A stretch of DNA of 32,765 bases from a virus. Below are positions 1 to 10,900 of the stretch, one piece after another. The notes beneath the pieces are model-generated. The model saw nothing but the letters and a program-made list of their open reading frames with translations. It was not told where the DNA came from and did no database searches. A program made the translations under genes and the position numbers. The DNA lies in IMG/VR virus record IMGVR_UViG_3300032294_000861, positions 1 to 32,765 of that record; one strand, 5' to 3'. Position 1 is the stretch's first letter; every line of letters begins with the position of its first letter.

Positions 1-91
1 ATCAGCTCTTTACTAGTAATAAAGGTGATAAAAAGCAATGATTTTTAGTAGAAATAGTTTAAAATGTCAATATTAACATTATGGTGAAATT
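1..91 (+). other. gene-free left edge / leader of first virion gene
   Basis: AT-rich sequence with no convincing reading frame. Just before the first gene is a weak ribosome binding site (GGTGA) about five bases from the ATG. No clear sigma70 promoter or terminator is visible, so the first gene is probably co-transcribed with late genes lying to the left of the window. Confidence 0.4.
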
Positions 92-1675
92 ATGAGTCTA
101 GCCCTAGCAGCCAAACATTTAGAATCTCAAGGTCGTAACAAGGATACTAAGCTTGTTCATATGACCCCTGATGAGCTTAAAGCTCTTAATAAGCTATCTA
201 TAGATCATAACGGCAAACCACTATCTATTAACCCTAAAACAGGTCTTCCTGAAGCTGGATTTTTAGGTTCTATTTTACCTACTGTACTTGGTGTTGCTGG
301 TACAGCTATGGGCATTCCTATGCCTCTTCTTATTGGAGGTATTGGACTAGCTACAGCTGCTCTAACAGGAGATATTGGCCAAGGTATTATGGCTGGTCTT
401 GGTGCATGGTCAGGTACTAAATTAGGTGCAGATATTAAAGGTGCAGCAGACTTAGCACAAGTAGGTGGTAACTCGGCAGCAGCTGCATCAAATGCCGCAG
501 CAAAAGCAGCATTAGATACATCAGTCTATACTCCTATGAGCACTATGGGAGCTCCATCTATATTAGGTAAACCAGCTTTAATAGACGCTACAGGCGGATT
601 AGCTAACATTGGTTCAGTTGGAACAACAAATGCATTAGGTCAAACTATAGCTCCACAAATGGCTAAACAAGTTACTTCTGCTGGATTTAGTGCAGCACCA
701 CAAATGTCTGAATGGGATAAATTTACTACTGGATTAAAAGGTATTCAAGAAAAACCTATGGAATTTTTATCTCGTGATGGCGTTGCAATGAATACAGCTA
801 TGGCAGTTGGACCACCATTGCTTGAATTAGCTATGCAACAACCAGAATTACAAATAGGTCAAAAAGAAGAAGAAAATCCTTTTGGGTTAAAACGTATTAC
901 TAAAGACTTTAAAGGATCATTTCCAACTCAACCTAACCCATATTACACAGCGCAATATCCAGACTACACAGCAAGACCATATGGCATGAACAATGGTGGA
1001 TTGTCTGATATTGATAGATATAAATCTAAAGGCAAAGTAGACGCTGAAAAACAATTGCGCTCTATTGAAACAATGAACAGAGGTATTAATTTAATATCTC
1101 CTATGCCAGATGGTTTTGCTCCTATTATTGCTCGTGATCCAGGTGATGCTATGGGTGGTGCTGGTATTGTTCAATATGAACAAGAATATGCTGGCATGAC
1201 TCCAGATCAAAGAGCTTATGCTATGCTAAGAAACTTAAAAAAGAAAACATTAAAAGATGATCTAGCTACTGGACTACAACCTATAGGTGCATTAGGTGAA
1301 ATTAATTTAATGCCAGCAGCTCAAAGACAAGCTATGTTAGAAAATCAAGCTAAACAACAAATAGTTCAAGAAGCTAAACGTGGCGGTTTAATGGATAGCC
1401 ATTTAGGTGATTACTCAGATGGTGGTCGTTTATTAAAAGGACCAGGTGATGGTGTATCTGATTCAATACCTGCTACAATAGGCGGCAAACAAGCTGCAAG
1501 ATTAGCTGAAGGTGAATTTGTTATTCCAGCAAGAATCGTATCTGAATTAGGTAATGGCTCTACAGATGCTGGTGCTAAGCGTTTATATGCTATGATGGAT
1601 CGTATCAAAGCTAAACGTAAAAAAGCAAAAGACATAGCAGCAGATACTAAAGCATATAAATTATTACCAGCATAG
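92..1675 (+). CDS. virion structural / ejection protein
   Basis: 527-residue protein of a type I recognise from uncultured podovirus-like genomes. The N-terminus contains a TKLVHMTPDE motif and an INPKTGLPEAGFL motif. A Gly/Ala-rich hydrophobic stretch at about residues 55-110 could insert in a membrane. The C-terminus has GPGDGVSDSIPA, then ARLAEGEFVIPA, then NGSTDAGAKRLYAMMDRI and a Lys-rich end. This combination is typical of phage internal or tail-tip virion proteins, but the exact role is unknown. It heads a run of five rightward late genes and is followed after 9 bases by the next one. The glycine-rich helix may help form the DNA-ejection conduit; that part is inference. Confidence 0.65.
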   Translation: MSLALAAKHLESQGRNKDTKLVHMTPDELKALNKLSIDHNGKPLSINPKTGLPEAGFLGSILPTVLGVAGTAMGIPMPLLIGGIGLATAALTGDIGQGIMAGLGAWSGTKLGADIKGAADLAQVGGNSAAAASNAAAKAALDTSVYTPMSTMGAPSILGKPALIDATGGLANIGSVGTTNALGQTIAPQMAKQVTSAGFSAAPQMSEWDKFTTGLKGIQEKPMEFLSRDGVAMNTAMAVGPPLLELAMQQPELQIGQKEEENPFGLKRITKDFKGSFPTQPNPYYTAQYPDYTARPYGMNNGGLSDIDRYKSKGKVDAEKQLRSIETMNRGINLISPMPDGFAPIIARDPGDAMGGAGIVQYEQEYAGMTPDQRAYAMLRNLKKKTLKDDLATGLQPIGALGEINLMPAAQRQAMLENQAKQQIVQEAKRGGLMDSHLGDYSDGGRLLKGPGDGVSDSIPATIGGKQAARLAEGEFVIPARIVSELGNGSTDAGAKRLYAMMDRIKAKRKKAKDIAADTKAYKLLPA

Positions 1676-1684
1676 GACAAGATT

Positions 1685-2296
1685 ATGGGTATGGGTGCAA
1701 GTTTAGGCGGGTCAGGTAAAGGCAGGGGTCAAGCTACTAGCAATGGCCAGCCAGTATATTATGATTCATCAAGAGGTCAGTATTATACAAACAATCAAAG
1801 AAACCCTTGGGCAACTGTGTTTGGCATTACAAGTGAATCTGATAGAAATTATTTAGGAAATTCTTTAAATAATAATTTTGGCAATTTTCAACAATCTACC
1901 TCTGAGCCAAGAGTATACAATCCATCATACTCACAAACTACTGGTGAAGCATTTAATAATGGTGTAAATAGTGATAGTGGTATAGCTTCTATATTAGCTG
2001 GATTATATAGCTCTGGTGTATTTAATCAACAAACTACAAATCCATACGCACCACAAGGTACAGTAGGATCATTTAACAATATTCCTTATGGCCAACAACA
2101 AGAATCTATGTTTAGCCGTCAAGGTTTAGGTGGCAATCCATATGGCGGATATCAAGGACAAGGTTGGAATCCTTATGGAAATTACTATACACCAAGCAAT
2201 ACTAATAATAATGTGGTTCCTCCACCTAGAACTACAGGACCAGATGCATTACAACAATTATCATTTATGATGAATAGAAACAATACACAAATATAA
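1685..2296 (+). CDS. Asn/Gly/Tyr-rich virion-associated protein
   Basis: 203-residue low-complexity protein very rich in Asn, Gly, Gln, Tyr and Ser. It starts with MGMGASLGGSGKGRGQ and contains many NNN and PYG segments. No enzymatic motif or membrane segment is visible. It lies between two virion proteins, and its stop codon overlaps the next start (TAATG), indicating translational coupling. The basic Gly-rich start resembles the GGGGKGRGGGG segment of the protein two genes downstream, suggesting a shared docking or assembly element. Most likely a minor structural protein; no specific function can be assigned. Confidence 0.55.
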   Translation: MGMGASLGGSGKGRGQATSNGQPVYYDSSRGQYYTNNQRNPWATVFGITSESDRNYLGNSLNNNFGNFQQSTSEPRVYNPSYSQTTGEAFNNGVNSDSGIASILAGLYSSGVFNQQTTNPYAPQGTVGSFNNIPYGQQQESMFSRQGLGGNPYGGYQGQGWNPYGNYYTPSNTNNNVVPPPRTTGPDALQQLSFMMNRNNTQI

Positions 2297-2712
2297 TGGA
2301 CGTATCTTTAGTCCCTAAAGAACATATTGATCGTGTATGGCCTGAGATAAACACTTACGCAGAAAAGTGCGCTAAGTACACTTATGGTCGTTTTACTGCA
2401 GATGATATGCGTGAAGGTGTTATAAACAATCCAGCTCAGCAATTATGGATTGCGTTTGATGAAAGAGGTGTTGTAGGTTTCTGGATTACAGAGATTTGTG
2501 ACTATCCTCGAAAAAGAGTTTTGATGTTGCATTTTGTAGGCGGTAAAGATTTTCATAGTTGGAGAGTTGTAGGTTTTCCTATACTAGTTAGATTTTGTAA
2601 GGATCATGGTTGTGAAGTTATGGAGTCCTACGGCAGACCAGGCTGGAAGAAGTTCTGGGAAGCTGAAGGATATAAAGCAAGGTTCGTTTTTTATGAATTA
2701 CCAGTGGAATAA
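2296..2712 (+). CDS. GNAT-like internal virion protein (T7 gp13-like)
   Basis: 138-residue protein with the layout of a small GCN5-type acyltransferase fold: an N-terminal helix region, a central WIAFDERGVVGFWITEI strand pair, a RKRVLMLHFVGG strand, and a C-terminal GWKKFWEAEGYKARFVFYEL segment. Podoviruses of the T7 group carry a protein of similar size and fold (internal virion protein A, gp13) beside the ejection proteins, which matches this position. The usual acetyl-CoA P-loop (Q/RxxGxG/A) is not evident, so the fold may be structural rather than catalytic. The start overlaps the preceding stop by one base. Confidence 0.6.
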   Translation: MDVSLVPKEHIDRVWPEINTYAEKCAKYTYGRFTADDMREGVINNPAQQLWIAFDERGVVGFWITEICDYPRKRVLMLHFVGGKDFHSWRVVGFPILVRFCKDHGCEVMESYGRPGWKKFWEAEGYKARFVFYELPVE

Positions 2713-2717
2713 AAATT

Positions 2718-4928
2718 ATGTTTAAACTATTTAATCTGTTTACTTGGGTACAAGACCTAGTAGAATCATTCACTTTTTACGGTGGTGGCGGCAAAGGAAG
2801 AGGAGGCGGTGGATCACCTCAACCTACTCAATCTACTAATTACACAACTAATATTCCAGAATATGCACGCCCTTATGTAGAGAACATGCTCAATGCTACT
2901 CAGGCACAGATTTATAATCCTAGCATGGGTGGCTTTAATAAGTATGTTCCGTACTCTACTGATCCTACTAAATACATTGCTGGTTTTTCTCCGCTTCAAC
3001 AATACGCACAGTCTGGTGCAGCAAACTTAACGCTTCCATCTAATTATGGTTTAGCTACTGGCCAAACTTTAGGTACTGGTATGCAACTAGGTGCACTTGC
3101 ACCACAAATGGGCATGGCTGGTATGAATTATGCGAACATGGCTACAAGCCCATTTGCTACACAAGCATATATGAATCCATATCTATCAGCTTCATTAGCT
3201 CCTCAATTAGCTGAAGCTCGTAGACAATATGATATTACTGGCCAACAACAACAAGGCGCAGCTACTCGTGCTGGTGCTTTTGGTGGCACTCGTGAAGCTT
3301 TAATGGCTGCTGAGAATAGACGTAATATGAACCAACAAATGAATCAGCTCATTGGTCAAGGTTATAACCAAGCATTTAATCAAGCACAACAAGCTCAACA
3401 ATTTGGTGCTAACTTAGGACTTCAAGGTCAACAAGCTCAAGCTGGTGCATTAGCACAACAACTTGCTGCAGCTAACCAATTAGCAGGACTTGGTGGTCAA
3501 CAACTACAAGCACAACAAGGTATCTTTAATTTACAGAACCAACTTGGTCAACAACAACAGCAACAACAACAAAACATTATCAACCAAGCTGTTCAAAACT
3601 ACGCAACAGAACAACAATTCCCATTTATGCAATTGGGTATTCTCAACTCTATGCTTCGTGGTTTACCTATGCAACAATCTTCTACACAAATGTATCAAGC
3701 GCCTCCAAGCACTATTTCACAATTGGCAGGTCTTGGCACAGCAGGTCTTGGTGCATTAGGCATGTACAATCAAGCTATGGGATCTAAACGTGGTGGCTTG
3801 CAAGAAGTGAAAAAGATGGCAGCAGGTGGTAATGCTATTCCAATGAAGAGCTATACTGATGATCAACTACAAGGTGTGATTAGAAGCCCAGCATCATCTT
3901 TAATGGCTGACATTTATGCACAATCATTATTAAAAGATCGTGCTTACCTAAAAGCTAACCCGATGGCATCAAATGTCATGAATCAACCATTACCTACTGC
4001 ACCTATGCCAGCACCAGATCAAATGGCGATGGCACCACAAACTCGTGTAGGTTTAGATGCTATTGGTACTGGTGATACAGTACAAATGGCTGGTGGTGGT
4101 TTATTAGCTTTTGCTGAAGGCGATGTTATTCCTTCTGTTGATCATAGCGTAATCCCTAAAGATAAAAAAGGCGATTATGATTGGGATACTTATATTGCAC
4201 AAAAACTATCTCAAAAGTATACAGAAAGCCCAGCTGTTAAAGCACAAAGAGAAGCTTTAGAAGCTGGTATTGCTGAACGTAAAAAAATGATGGGTTATGA
4301 AGGTCTCACTCGATTTGGCTTAGACTTAATGGCTGGAACTTCCCAATTCCCACTTATTAACGTAGGTAAGGCTGGTACATCTGCATTAGATTACATGTCT
4401 GGTGAAAATAGAGATATTGCTAAAGAAAGAGAAAAACTCATTGAGCTTAAATCAACTGAAGAGAAAAACAGAGAAGCTCGTGAAGCTCAAATGTTGGGTT
4501 ATGCTATTCAAGCTGATACAGCTAAGAAAAATAAAGTATTGCAAATGGCTCAAATTTCAGCTACTCGTGATGCTACAAAAGCTTCTCAACTTGCTACTAA
4601 CCAACTTACTGCGGCTAAACTATATGGTGATGTTCTAACTAAAAATATATTATCATTGCGTAAACAATTTAGTGATCTTGGTTTACCAGTTGATGAGAAT
4701 GAATTACAATTAGATGCAGAAAGATTAACTTATGATGCATTTAAGGGTGCACCAAAAGGTAGCGTTATGGCTGACTATATGTCTGGCGTAACTGCACCTG
4801 AAGCAAGAAAAGCAAAAGAAGTAGAAGCTCCAAAAAAAGAAACATCAATGTTTGATGGACTAGGTAATAAAATACGTGATTTCGTTGGTGCTAATAAAAC
4901 AGTGCCGTTTGGTCAACTACCAAAGTAA
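2718..4928 (+). CDS. Gln-rich internal virion / ejection protein
   Basis: 736 residues. An N-terminal hydrophobic/aromatic segment (about 1-20) is followed by GGGGKGRGGGG. Residues about 150-290 are extremely rich in Gln, Ala and Gly, including a run of consecutive Gln codons near 3550-3570, and include REALMAAENRRNMNQQMNQ. Then come a Gly/Ala hydrophobic patch, the short motif MAGGGLLAFAEGDVIP around residue 455, and a long charged, probably coiled-coil helix at about 500-640. This resembles ejection or stopper proteins that sit before the giant internal protein in short-tailed phages. No enzymatic motif is seen. Confidence 0.55.
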   Translation: MFKLFNLFTWVQDLVESFTFYGGGGKGRGGGGSPQPTQSTNYTTNIPEYARPYVENMLNATQAQIYNPSMGGFNKYVPYSTDPTKYIAGFSPLQQYAQSGAANLTLPSNYGLATGQTLGTGMQLGALAPQMGMAGMNYANMATSPFATQAYMNPYLSASLAPQLAEARRQYDITGQQQQGAATRAGAFGGTREALMAAENRRNMNQQMNQLIGQGYNQAFNQAQQAQQFGANLGLQGQQAQAGALAQQLAAANQLAGLGGQQLQAQQGIFNLQNQLGQQQQQQQQNIINQAVQNYATEQQFPFMQLGILNSMLRGLPMQQSSTQMYQAPPSTISQLAGLGTAGLGALGMYNQAMGSKRGGLQEVKKMAAGGNAIPMKSYTDDQLQGVIRSPASSLMADIYAQSLLKDRAYLKANPMASNVMNQPLPTAPMPAPDQMAMAPQTRVGLDAIGTGDTVQMAGGGLLAFAEGDVIPSVDHSVIPKDKKGDYDWDTYIAQKLSQKYTESPAVKAQREALEAGIAERKKMMGYEGLTRFGLDLMAGTSQFPLINVGKAGTSALDYMSGENRDIAKEREKLIELKSTEEKNREAREAQMLGYAIQADTAKKNKVLQMAQISATRDATKASQLATNQLTAAKLYGDVLTKNILSLRKQFSDLGLPVDENELQLDAERLTYDAFKGAPKGSVMADYMSGVTAPEARKAKEVEAPKKETSMFDGLGNKIRDFVGANKTVPFGQLPK

Positions 4929-4934
4929 TACATT

Positions 4935-7900
4935 ATGCCTATTGACGTTAGGATGCCCGATGGGACTCTGATCACAGGTGTCCCAGATAACATAACGCAA
5001 GCTGATTTAATGGCTCGCTTTGACGCTTTTAAAGCGCAACCAGTCACGTCTACAGCTCCAGAAATTCAAGTCACACCACAAGCGCCTCAGGTTGGCCCTG
5101 AAGGTGCTCCAATTCCCTCTGTATTACAAACTCAACCTCAAGTATCAGAAGATAGACCTATCGCTGGATCTGCTAGAAAAGGCGTTGTTAATCTACAACA
5201 AACAGTTGAGAATCTAAAACTTGCTAATCTTATGGAATTACAAGATGCATACAAGAGTCAGTATGGTCAAGATTACGAGAATGCTCCCCCAGAAAAGATT
5301 GCAGACTTACAAAAATTAGAAGACGATATTAATACTTCTAGACGTATGTCTACGTCTTATGATTTACAACGTCAAACACTCACTAAAAAATATGGTATTA
5401 CGCCATTAGCTCAAAAGCTAGATGCAGTTCAATCAACGCCAGAATATGAAAAAGCTAATACTTTACAAAAGTTTCAAGCTATTGGTGAAACGCTTGTTAA
5501 AAACCCAGGCGACATCCCATCTTATATTGGTAACATTGGATTAGAAAGTTTACCTAATTCACTAGCCATGATGGCATCTGCCGTGCTTGCTAGATACATG
5601 ACTGGTAGTTCATCTGCTGCAGCTACAGCAGGCGGTGCATCATCTTCATTCATGGAGTTTGGTAATCAATATGTAAACGCTAGAGATCAAGGCAAAACTC
5701 ATCAAGATGCTATGACAGAATCTGCAGTCAAGTCTGGCGTTATTGGTTACTTTGATGCTGTGTCATTTGGATCTGCTGGTAAAGCATTAGAAGCTATTGT
5801 AAAAGACTTTCAAAAAGGTGCTATCAAAGCTACCGCTAAAGAAGTAGGAAAAGAAACAGGTAAGCAAGCAGGTTATGGCGCAGCTGGTGAAGCTGTAGGC
5901 TCTGTAATTACAGGCCAAGAAGTTGACCCACGTGCCGTAGTAGAAGAAGCATTAGGTGAAATTGCTGGTGCACCTATGGAAGCAGTCACTACTTACAAAT
6001 CTACTAAAGCTGCAGCTGAAGCACAACCAACCCCACCTCCAGTCTCTGAAAGAATAGAACCAGAAGTTACACCTATTAGACCAAGACCAGAAGTTACACC
6101 TGAGCAACCTATTGCTACAGAGCCTGCTCCAATACAAACTGTACAAGCAGAACCAACAAAAGTAGAAACATCATATGATACTCAAGCTATGCTTGATGAA
6201 TTGTCTGGTAAAGATGTTGAATATGTACCAGAAGAAGAAGTTAAAGTTGCTGAGCCAACAAAAGAAGAAGTTGTTAAAACACCTGAAACAGAATTACCAA
6301 TAGGCTCAACAGTAAGATGGAATGATGATGGTACTCAAGTTGAATCAACCATTTTAGATACAATGTCTAAAAATGGTATTACTATGTATAAGGTTACCTC
6401 TACAGATCCAGCAAGATCAAATGGAGTATGGGTTGAGTCATCTAATTTAAATCCTGTTGTAACTCCTGAAGTTAAAGAAGAGCCTACAGGCGTTATATCA
6501 GAAACAGAAAAAGAGTTTACTCCAGTAGGCGGAAGATTAATTAATAAAGCAGATGTAGCTAGACTTGGCCGTGAGTCAGCTATGGCATTACAACAAAACT
6601 TAGCTACTCAAGAAGCTGAGAAACAAAAACAACTTAAACAAGAAGCTCGTGAAGAAAAGTTTAGAGAGCCTCCCACACAAACATTATCTGCAAGATTAGT
6701 TCAAGAAGGCGGTATTAGCCGTTCTCAAAAACGAGATATGCTTGGTGAGACAGGTAAGATTGAAGGCTACGATCATGTCTTTAGAGAAAAAGGCGGTGAT
6801 CTTTTAACGCTTGTTAAAGACGGTAAGCTTGATGAGTACTTGCCTCCAGATATTAGAACTACTGCTACGCCACCAGATGGACTCTTTGATGCTAGACCAG
6901 GATACAACTACATCTCTGACCTAATCAAGACTGGTGAAAAAATCCATACATATGATTATGAAATGGCTAAGCTTCAACATGAGAACATGGTCTATGAAAA
7001 GAACTTAGCTAAACAACAAATGACACCTAATGAAGCAGCAAGAGCAGCAGCTGCAGAAGAACAAGGTAAAGTCTTTTTATCTCAAGGTCAGATTGAAGGT
7101 GGCAGCACACCAGACATCATTACTCAATCAGTTAAAAATGAACTTGGTAAGGAAGGCAGTAAGCTTCTCGACAATAAGAAGATTATTATTGTTAAAGACA
7201 TCAATGAACTTAGAGAAAAGAATTATCTTGGCGATAGGATTAATCAGCTAACAGATAACACTCGTGCCTTGTATGATCCAGTCACTGATCGTTCATACTT
7301 TATATCTGATCGTATGAAACCTAGTGAAGTTAGAGCTATGGCTATGCATGAAGTCGGAACACACTATGGCATGAAGAAAATGCTTGGTGATGCTGGATTT
7401 AAAACCGTATTAAATAATGTAAAAAGATTAAGCGCTACAGATTCTCCTGTAAGAAAAGCATACAACGAAACGCTTAAAGCTTATAGCAATCTATTAGAAA
7501 CAAATCCAGACGCTTTCTATGAAGAGGTATTAGCTTACTTAGGTGAAACTGCACCTAACCATTCTTTATGGAAACAAATACTACAAAAAGTTAAAGCATT
7601 CCTAATCAAGTACGGAATCGTTAAGGATATATCTGCCTCCGAACTGCAAGACTTAGTGATGACATCTTTAAGACGTGCATCTTATGAAAAGGCTAAACCT
7701 TTGAAGGCAGCTACTGAAACAAAGGTAATGTCTTCAGAAAAAGAACAAATCAAAAAAATAGCTGGATGGACAGATGATCGACTAGATAAATTAATGGACA
7801 ACGGTACTTATTCGCAAAATGAAAAATTTGCTAGGAAGTATGCTGTCATGATGACTCCTGATGAATTTTTAGGTTTAACCACCAATAAAGATATGATGGA

Positions 7901-10900
7901 AACCTTAGAAAAAGAAGCAGACGAAATGGGTCCTCTTGATATTAACACCATGCGTGAATATGATCTTCCTATGTTCTTAGATATAAAAGGACCTCGCACC
8001 ATAGAGATGGAAGATAAATGGGGTTCTAAAGTTGATGAGTCTGATGTTGCCTTAAAAGTAAAAGGACATGAAGGTAGACATAGAGCTATTCTTATGAAGC
8101 GAGCTGGTGTAGAAAGTTTTCCAGTTATACTAAATCCTGAAGGTGGTGGACAAGTAGAAAGAGACACAATAAGAGTATTAAAGCTTTTCCCTCAATTTAC
8201 AGAAGGACGTGCTGCTGTTGTGAGGAACGCTATACCACTCAACAGACTTTATGAAAATGAATTAAAAGGTATGCTTGATGAGTCAACGATTAAATACTCA
8301 CAAAGACCACCACGCAATATCAAAGGCCAAGAAGTTATTCCTCAATGGCATGGTCCTGAAGAATCTAAAATTGATACATGGATTTACAGACTACAAAACA
8401 AACAGATCGATACTAAGCGTGTTCAAGAGCTGATTGGTGACATAGAAGAAGACTGGAATGTATACGACAAAGAACAGCTCTATCATGGTAGAACCGCAGC
8501 TGGCATTCGTAATTTCTTACTTAAAGAACTTTTACCAGTCATCAAAGAGATTGAACGCTTAAAGATTAGTCCTGAAGATATTCGTACTTACTTGCATAAT
8601 CGTCATGCAGAAGAACGTAATAATCAAATGAATAAGATTAACCCTGATGTCTATGATGAGACTACAGGAAGAACCATACCTAATCCACTTAAAGATAAAG
8701 GATCTGGTATATCTACTGCTGACGCAAGAGCTTACCTAGCAGGTTTAGATCCAGCTAGAAAACAATTACTAGAACAGATTGCTACTAAGTTTGACCAAAT
8801 GGTTAAGGGTACACAACAGATCTTAATTAACTCTGGTGCTGAATCTGCTGATACGATTGCTAAATGGAATAGCACATATGAACACTATGTTCCTCTCTTC
8901 CGTATTGAAGATGAGATGGCTAGACCAACAGGTATGGGTGGTACAGGTCAAGGCTTTGGTGTACGTGGCGCATTCAGTAAACGTGCTATGGGTTCAGAGA
9001 AAGATGTTCAAGACATTTTAAGTAACATTATTGCTCAACGTGAGCGTGCTTTAATTCGTGCTGAGAAGATTAGAGTAGGTCGTGCTTTATACGGTCTAGC
9101 TATTCAGAATCCTAATCCAGACTTCTGGTTACCTATCAATCCTGATGCTATTAGAAACAGGAAGCAAGCTGTTGCTGAATTAAGACGCATGGGTGTACCT
9201 GATGCTGAGCAGATGATTGATAATCTCATGGCAGAACCTAAAGAGCGCTATCTTAAAAAGACGAGAGCTGCTGAAGAAGGTTTTGAACCTGATGAAGACT
9301 TTGACTTTGACTCAGGTTTACCAGTCAACGAAAGTAAAGAAGTCGTAGCATCTAAAGTTAACGTCATGGCACGTTACAAAGACTTTGTGTTCCCAGTACG
9401 CATCAATGGTAAGGATAGATATATATTCTTTAATAAGAATGATCCAAGAGCCTTACGTATGGTTCAAGCACTAAAGAACTTAGATGCAGAAAACTTAGGT
9501 TACCTTGAAAGTATCTTTGGTAGATTCACTCGCTGGTTTAAGAACGTTAACACCCAATACAACCCAGTCTTTGGTCTAGTCAACTTCCTTCGTGATATGA
9601 GTGGTACATTCCTTAATCTTACAAACACAGAGATTAAAGGCAAACAAGCACAAGTGATTGCAGGTGCTTATAAAGCCATGGGTGGTATCTTAAATGTACA
9701 TAGAGCTGAACGTAAAGGTAAACCATTACCTACTGGACCATGGGCTACATTATATCAAGAAGCTCGTGATGAAGGTTTCCAAACAGGTTATCGTGATTCA
9801 TTGATCCGTAACCAAGAAGAGATGCAGATTGTTGAACGTACACTATCACAATTTAAAGATGGCAATACTAAGAAAGCTTTCTATGCAGTATTAGGTGGCC
9901 TTACAGATTATAACGATATGATGGAAAATGCATTCCGTCTATCAGCATACAAGGTTGCTCGTGATCAAGGCTTATCTAAACAAAAAGCAGCGATCATTGC
10001 TAAGAACCTTACAGTTAACTTTGATAGAAAAGGTGCTTGGACATCTTCAGTCAATGCGCTCTATGCATTTTTTAATGCTTCCGTACAAGGTACTGAACGT
10101 ATCTATCAAACACTTAAAGGTCCTAAAGGCAGAATCATTATTGGTGGTGGTATCTTAGCTGGTATGGTACAAGCTGTTATGTTAGCTGCCGCTGGATATG
10201 GTGATGATGATCCTCCAGAGTTTGTCCGTGAAAAGAACTTTATTATTCCACTCGCTGATGGTACATATATAACCGTGCCTTATCCATTAGGCTATAACAT
10301 ACTACCTAACTCAGGCCGTATCGTAATGGACTTTATGATTCATGGTGGACGTAATCCAGGCAAACATACAACAGCACTTATGTCAGCTATCATGAATTCA
10401 TTTAACCCATTAGGTAGCTCTGGTTTTGCAATACAAACACTCATGCCTACTGCTATTGACCCATTAGTTGCACTAGCAGAAAACAAAGATGCGTTTGGTC
10501 GTCCTATCTATAGACCTGATCGTACTACAGCACCGACACCAGGTTATACAAGATCAAGAGATACATCTTCTACATTAGGTAAAGGCCTCGCTGAATTCTT
10601 AAACTGGGCATCAGGTGGAACTAAATATACAAAAGGTTCAATTAGTCCTACAGCTGATGAGATAGACTTCCTTGCTGGCCAAGTGGGCGGTGGTTTATAT
10701 CGTGAAGTATCTAAAGCAGCCAAAGCTGTTGGCGCTCAGTCTACAGGTGAAGCATTAGCGCCTTATCAAAGACCGCTTGTAAGTAGATTCTATGGTGAAA
10801 CAGGATCTCCTGCAGCTGTATCTCAAACATTCTATAACAATATTACTCGTATGACTGACCATGAGAATGAGATTAAAGGTCGTATGAAGAATAGAGAAGA

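Noticed and set aside
3490-3759. Asn-rich +1-frame ORF inside the Gln-rich virion gene
   Set aside because: It is the shifted reading of repeated CAA codons in the Gln-rich region, with no start signals.
7808-8167. 119-codon minus-strand frame within the giant virion gene
   Set aside because: Antisense shadow; the plus-strand protein is continuous and has recognisable domains here.
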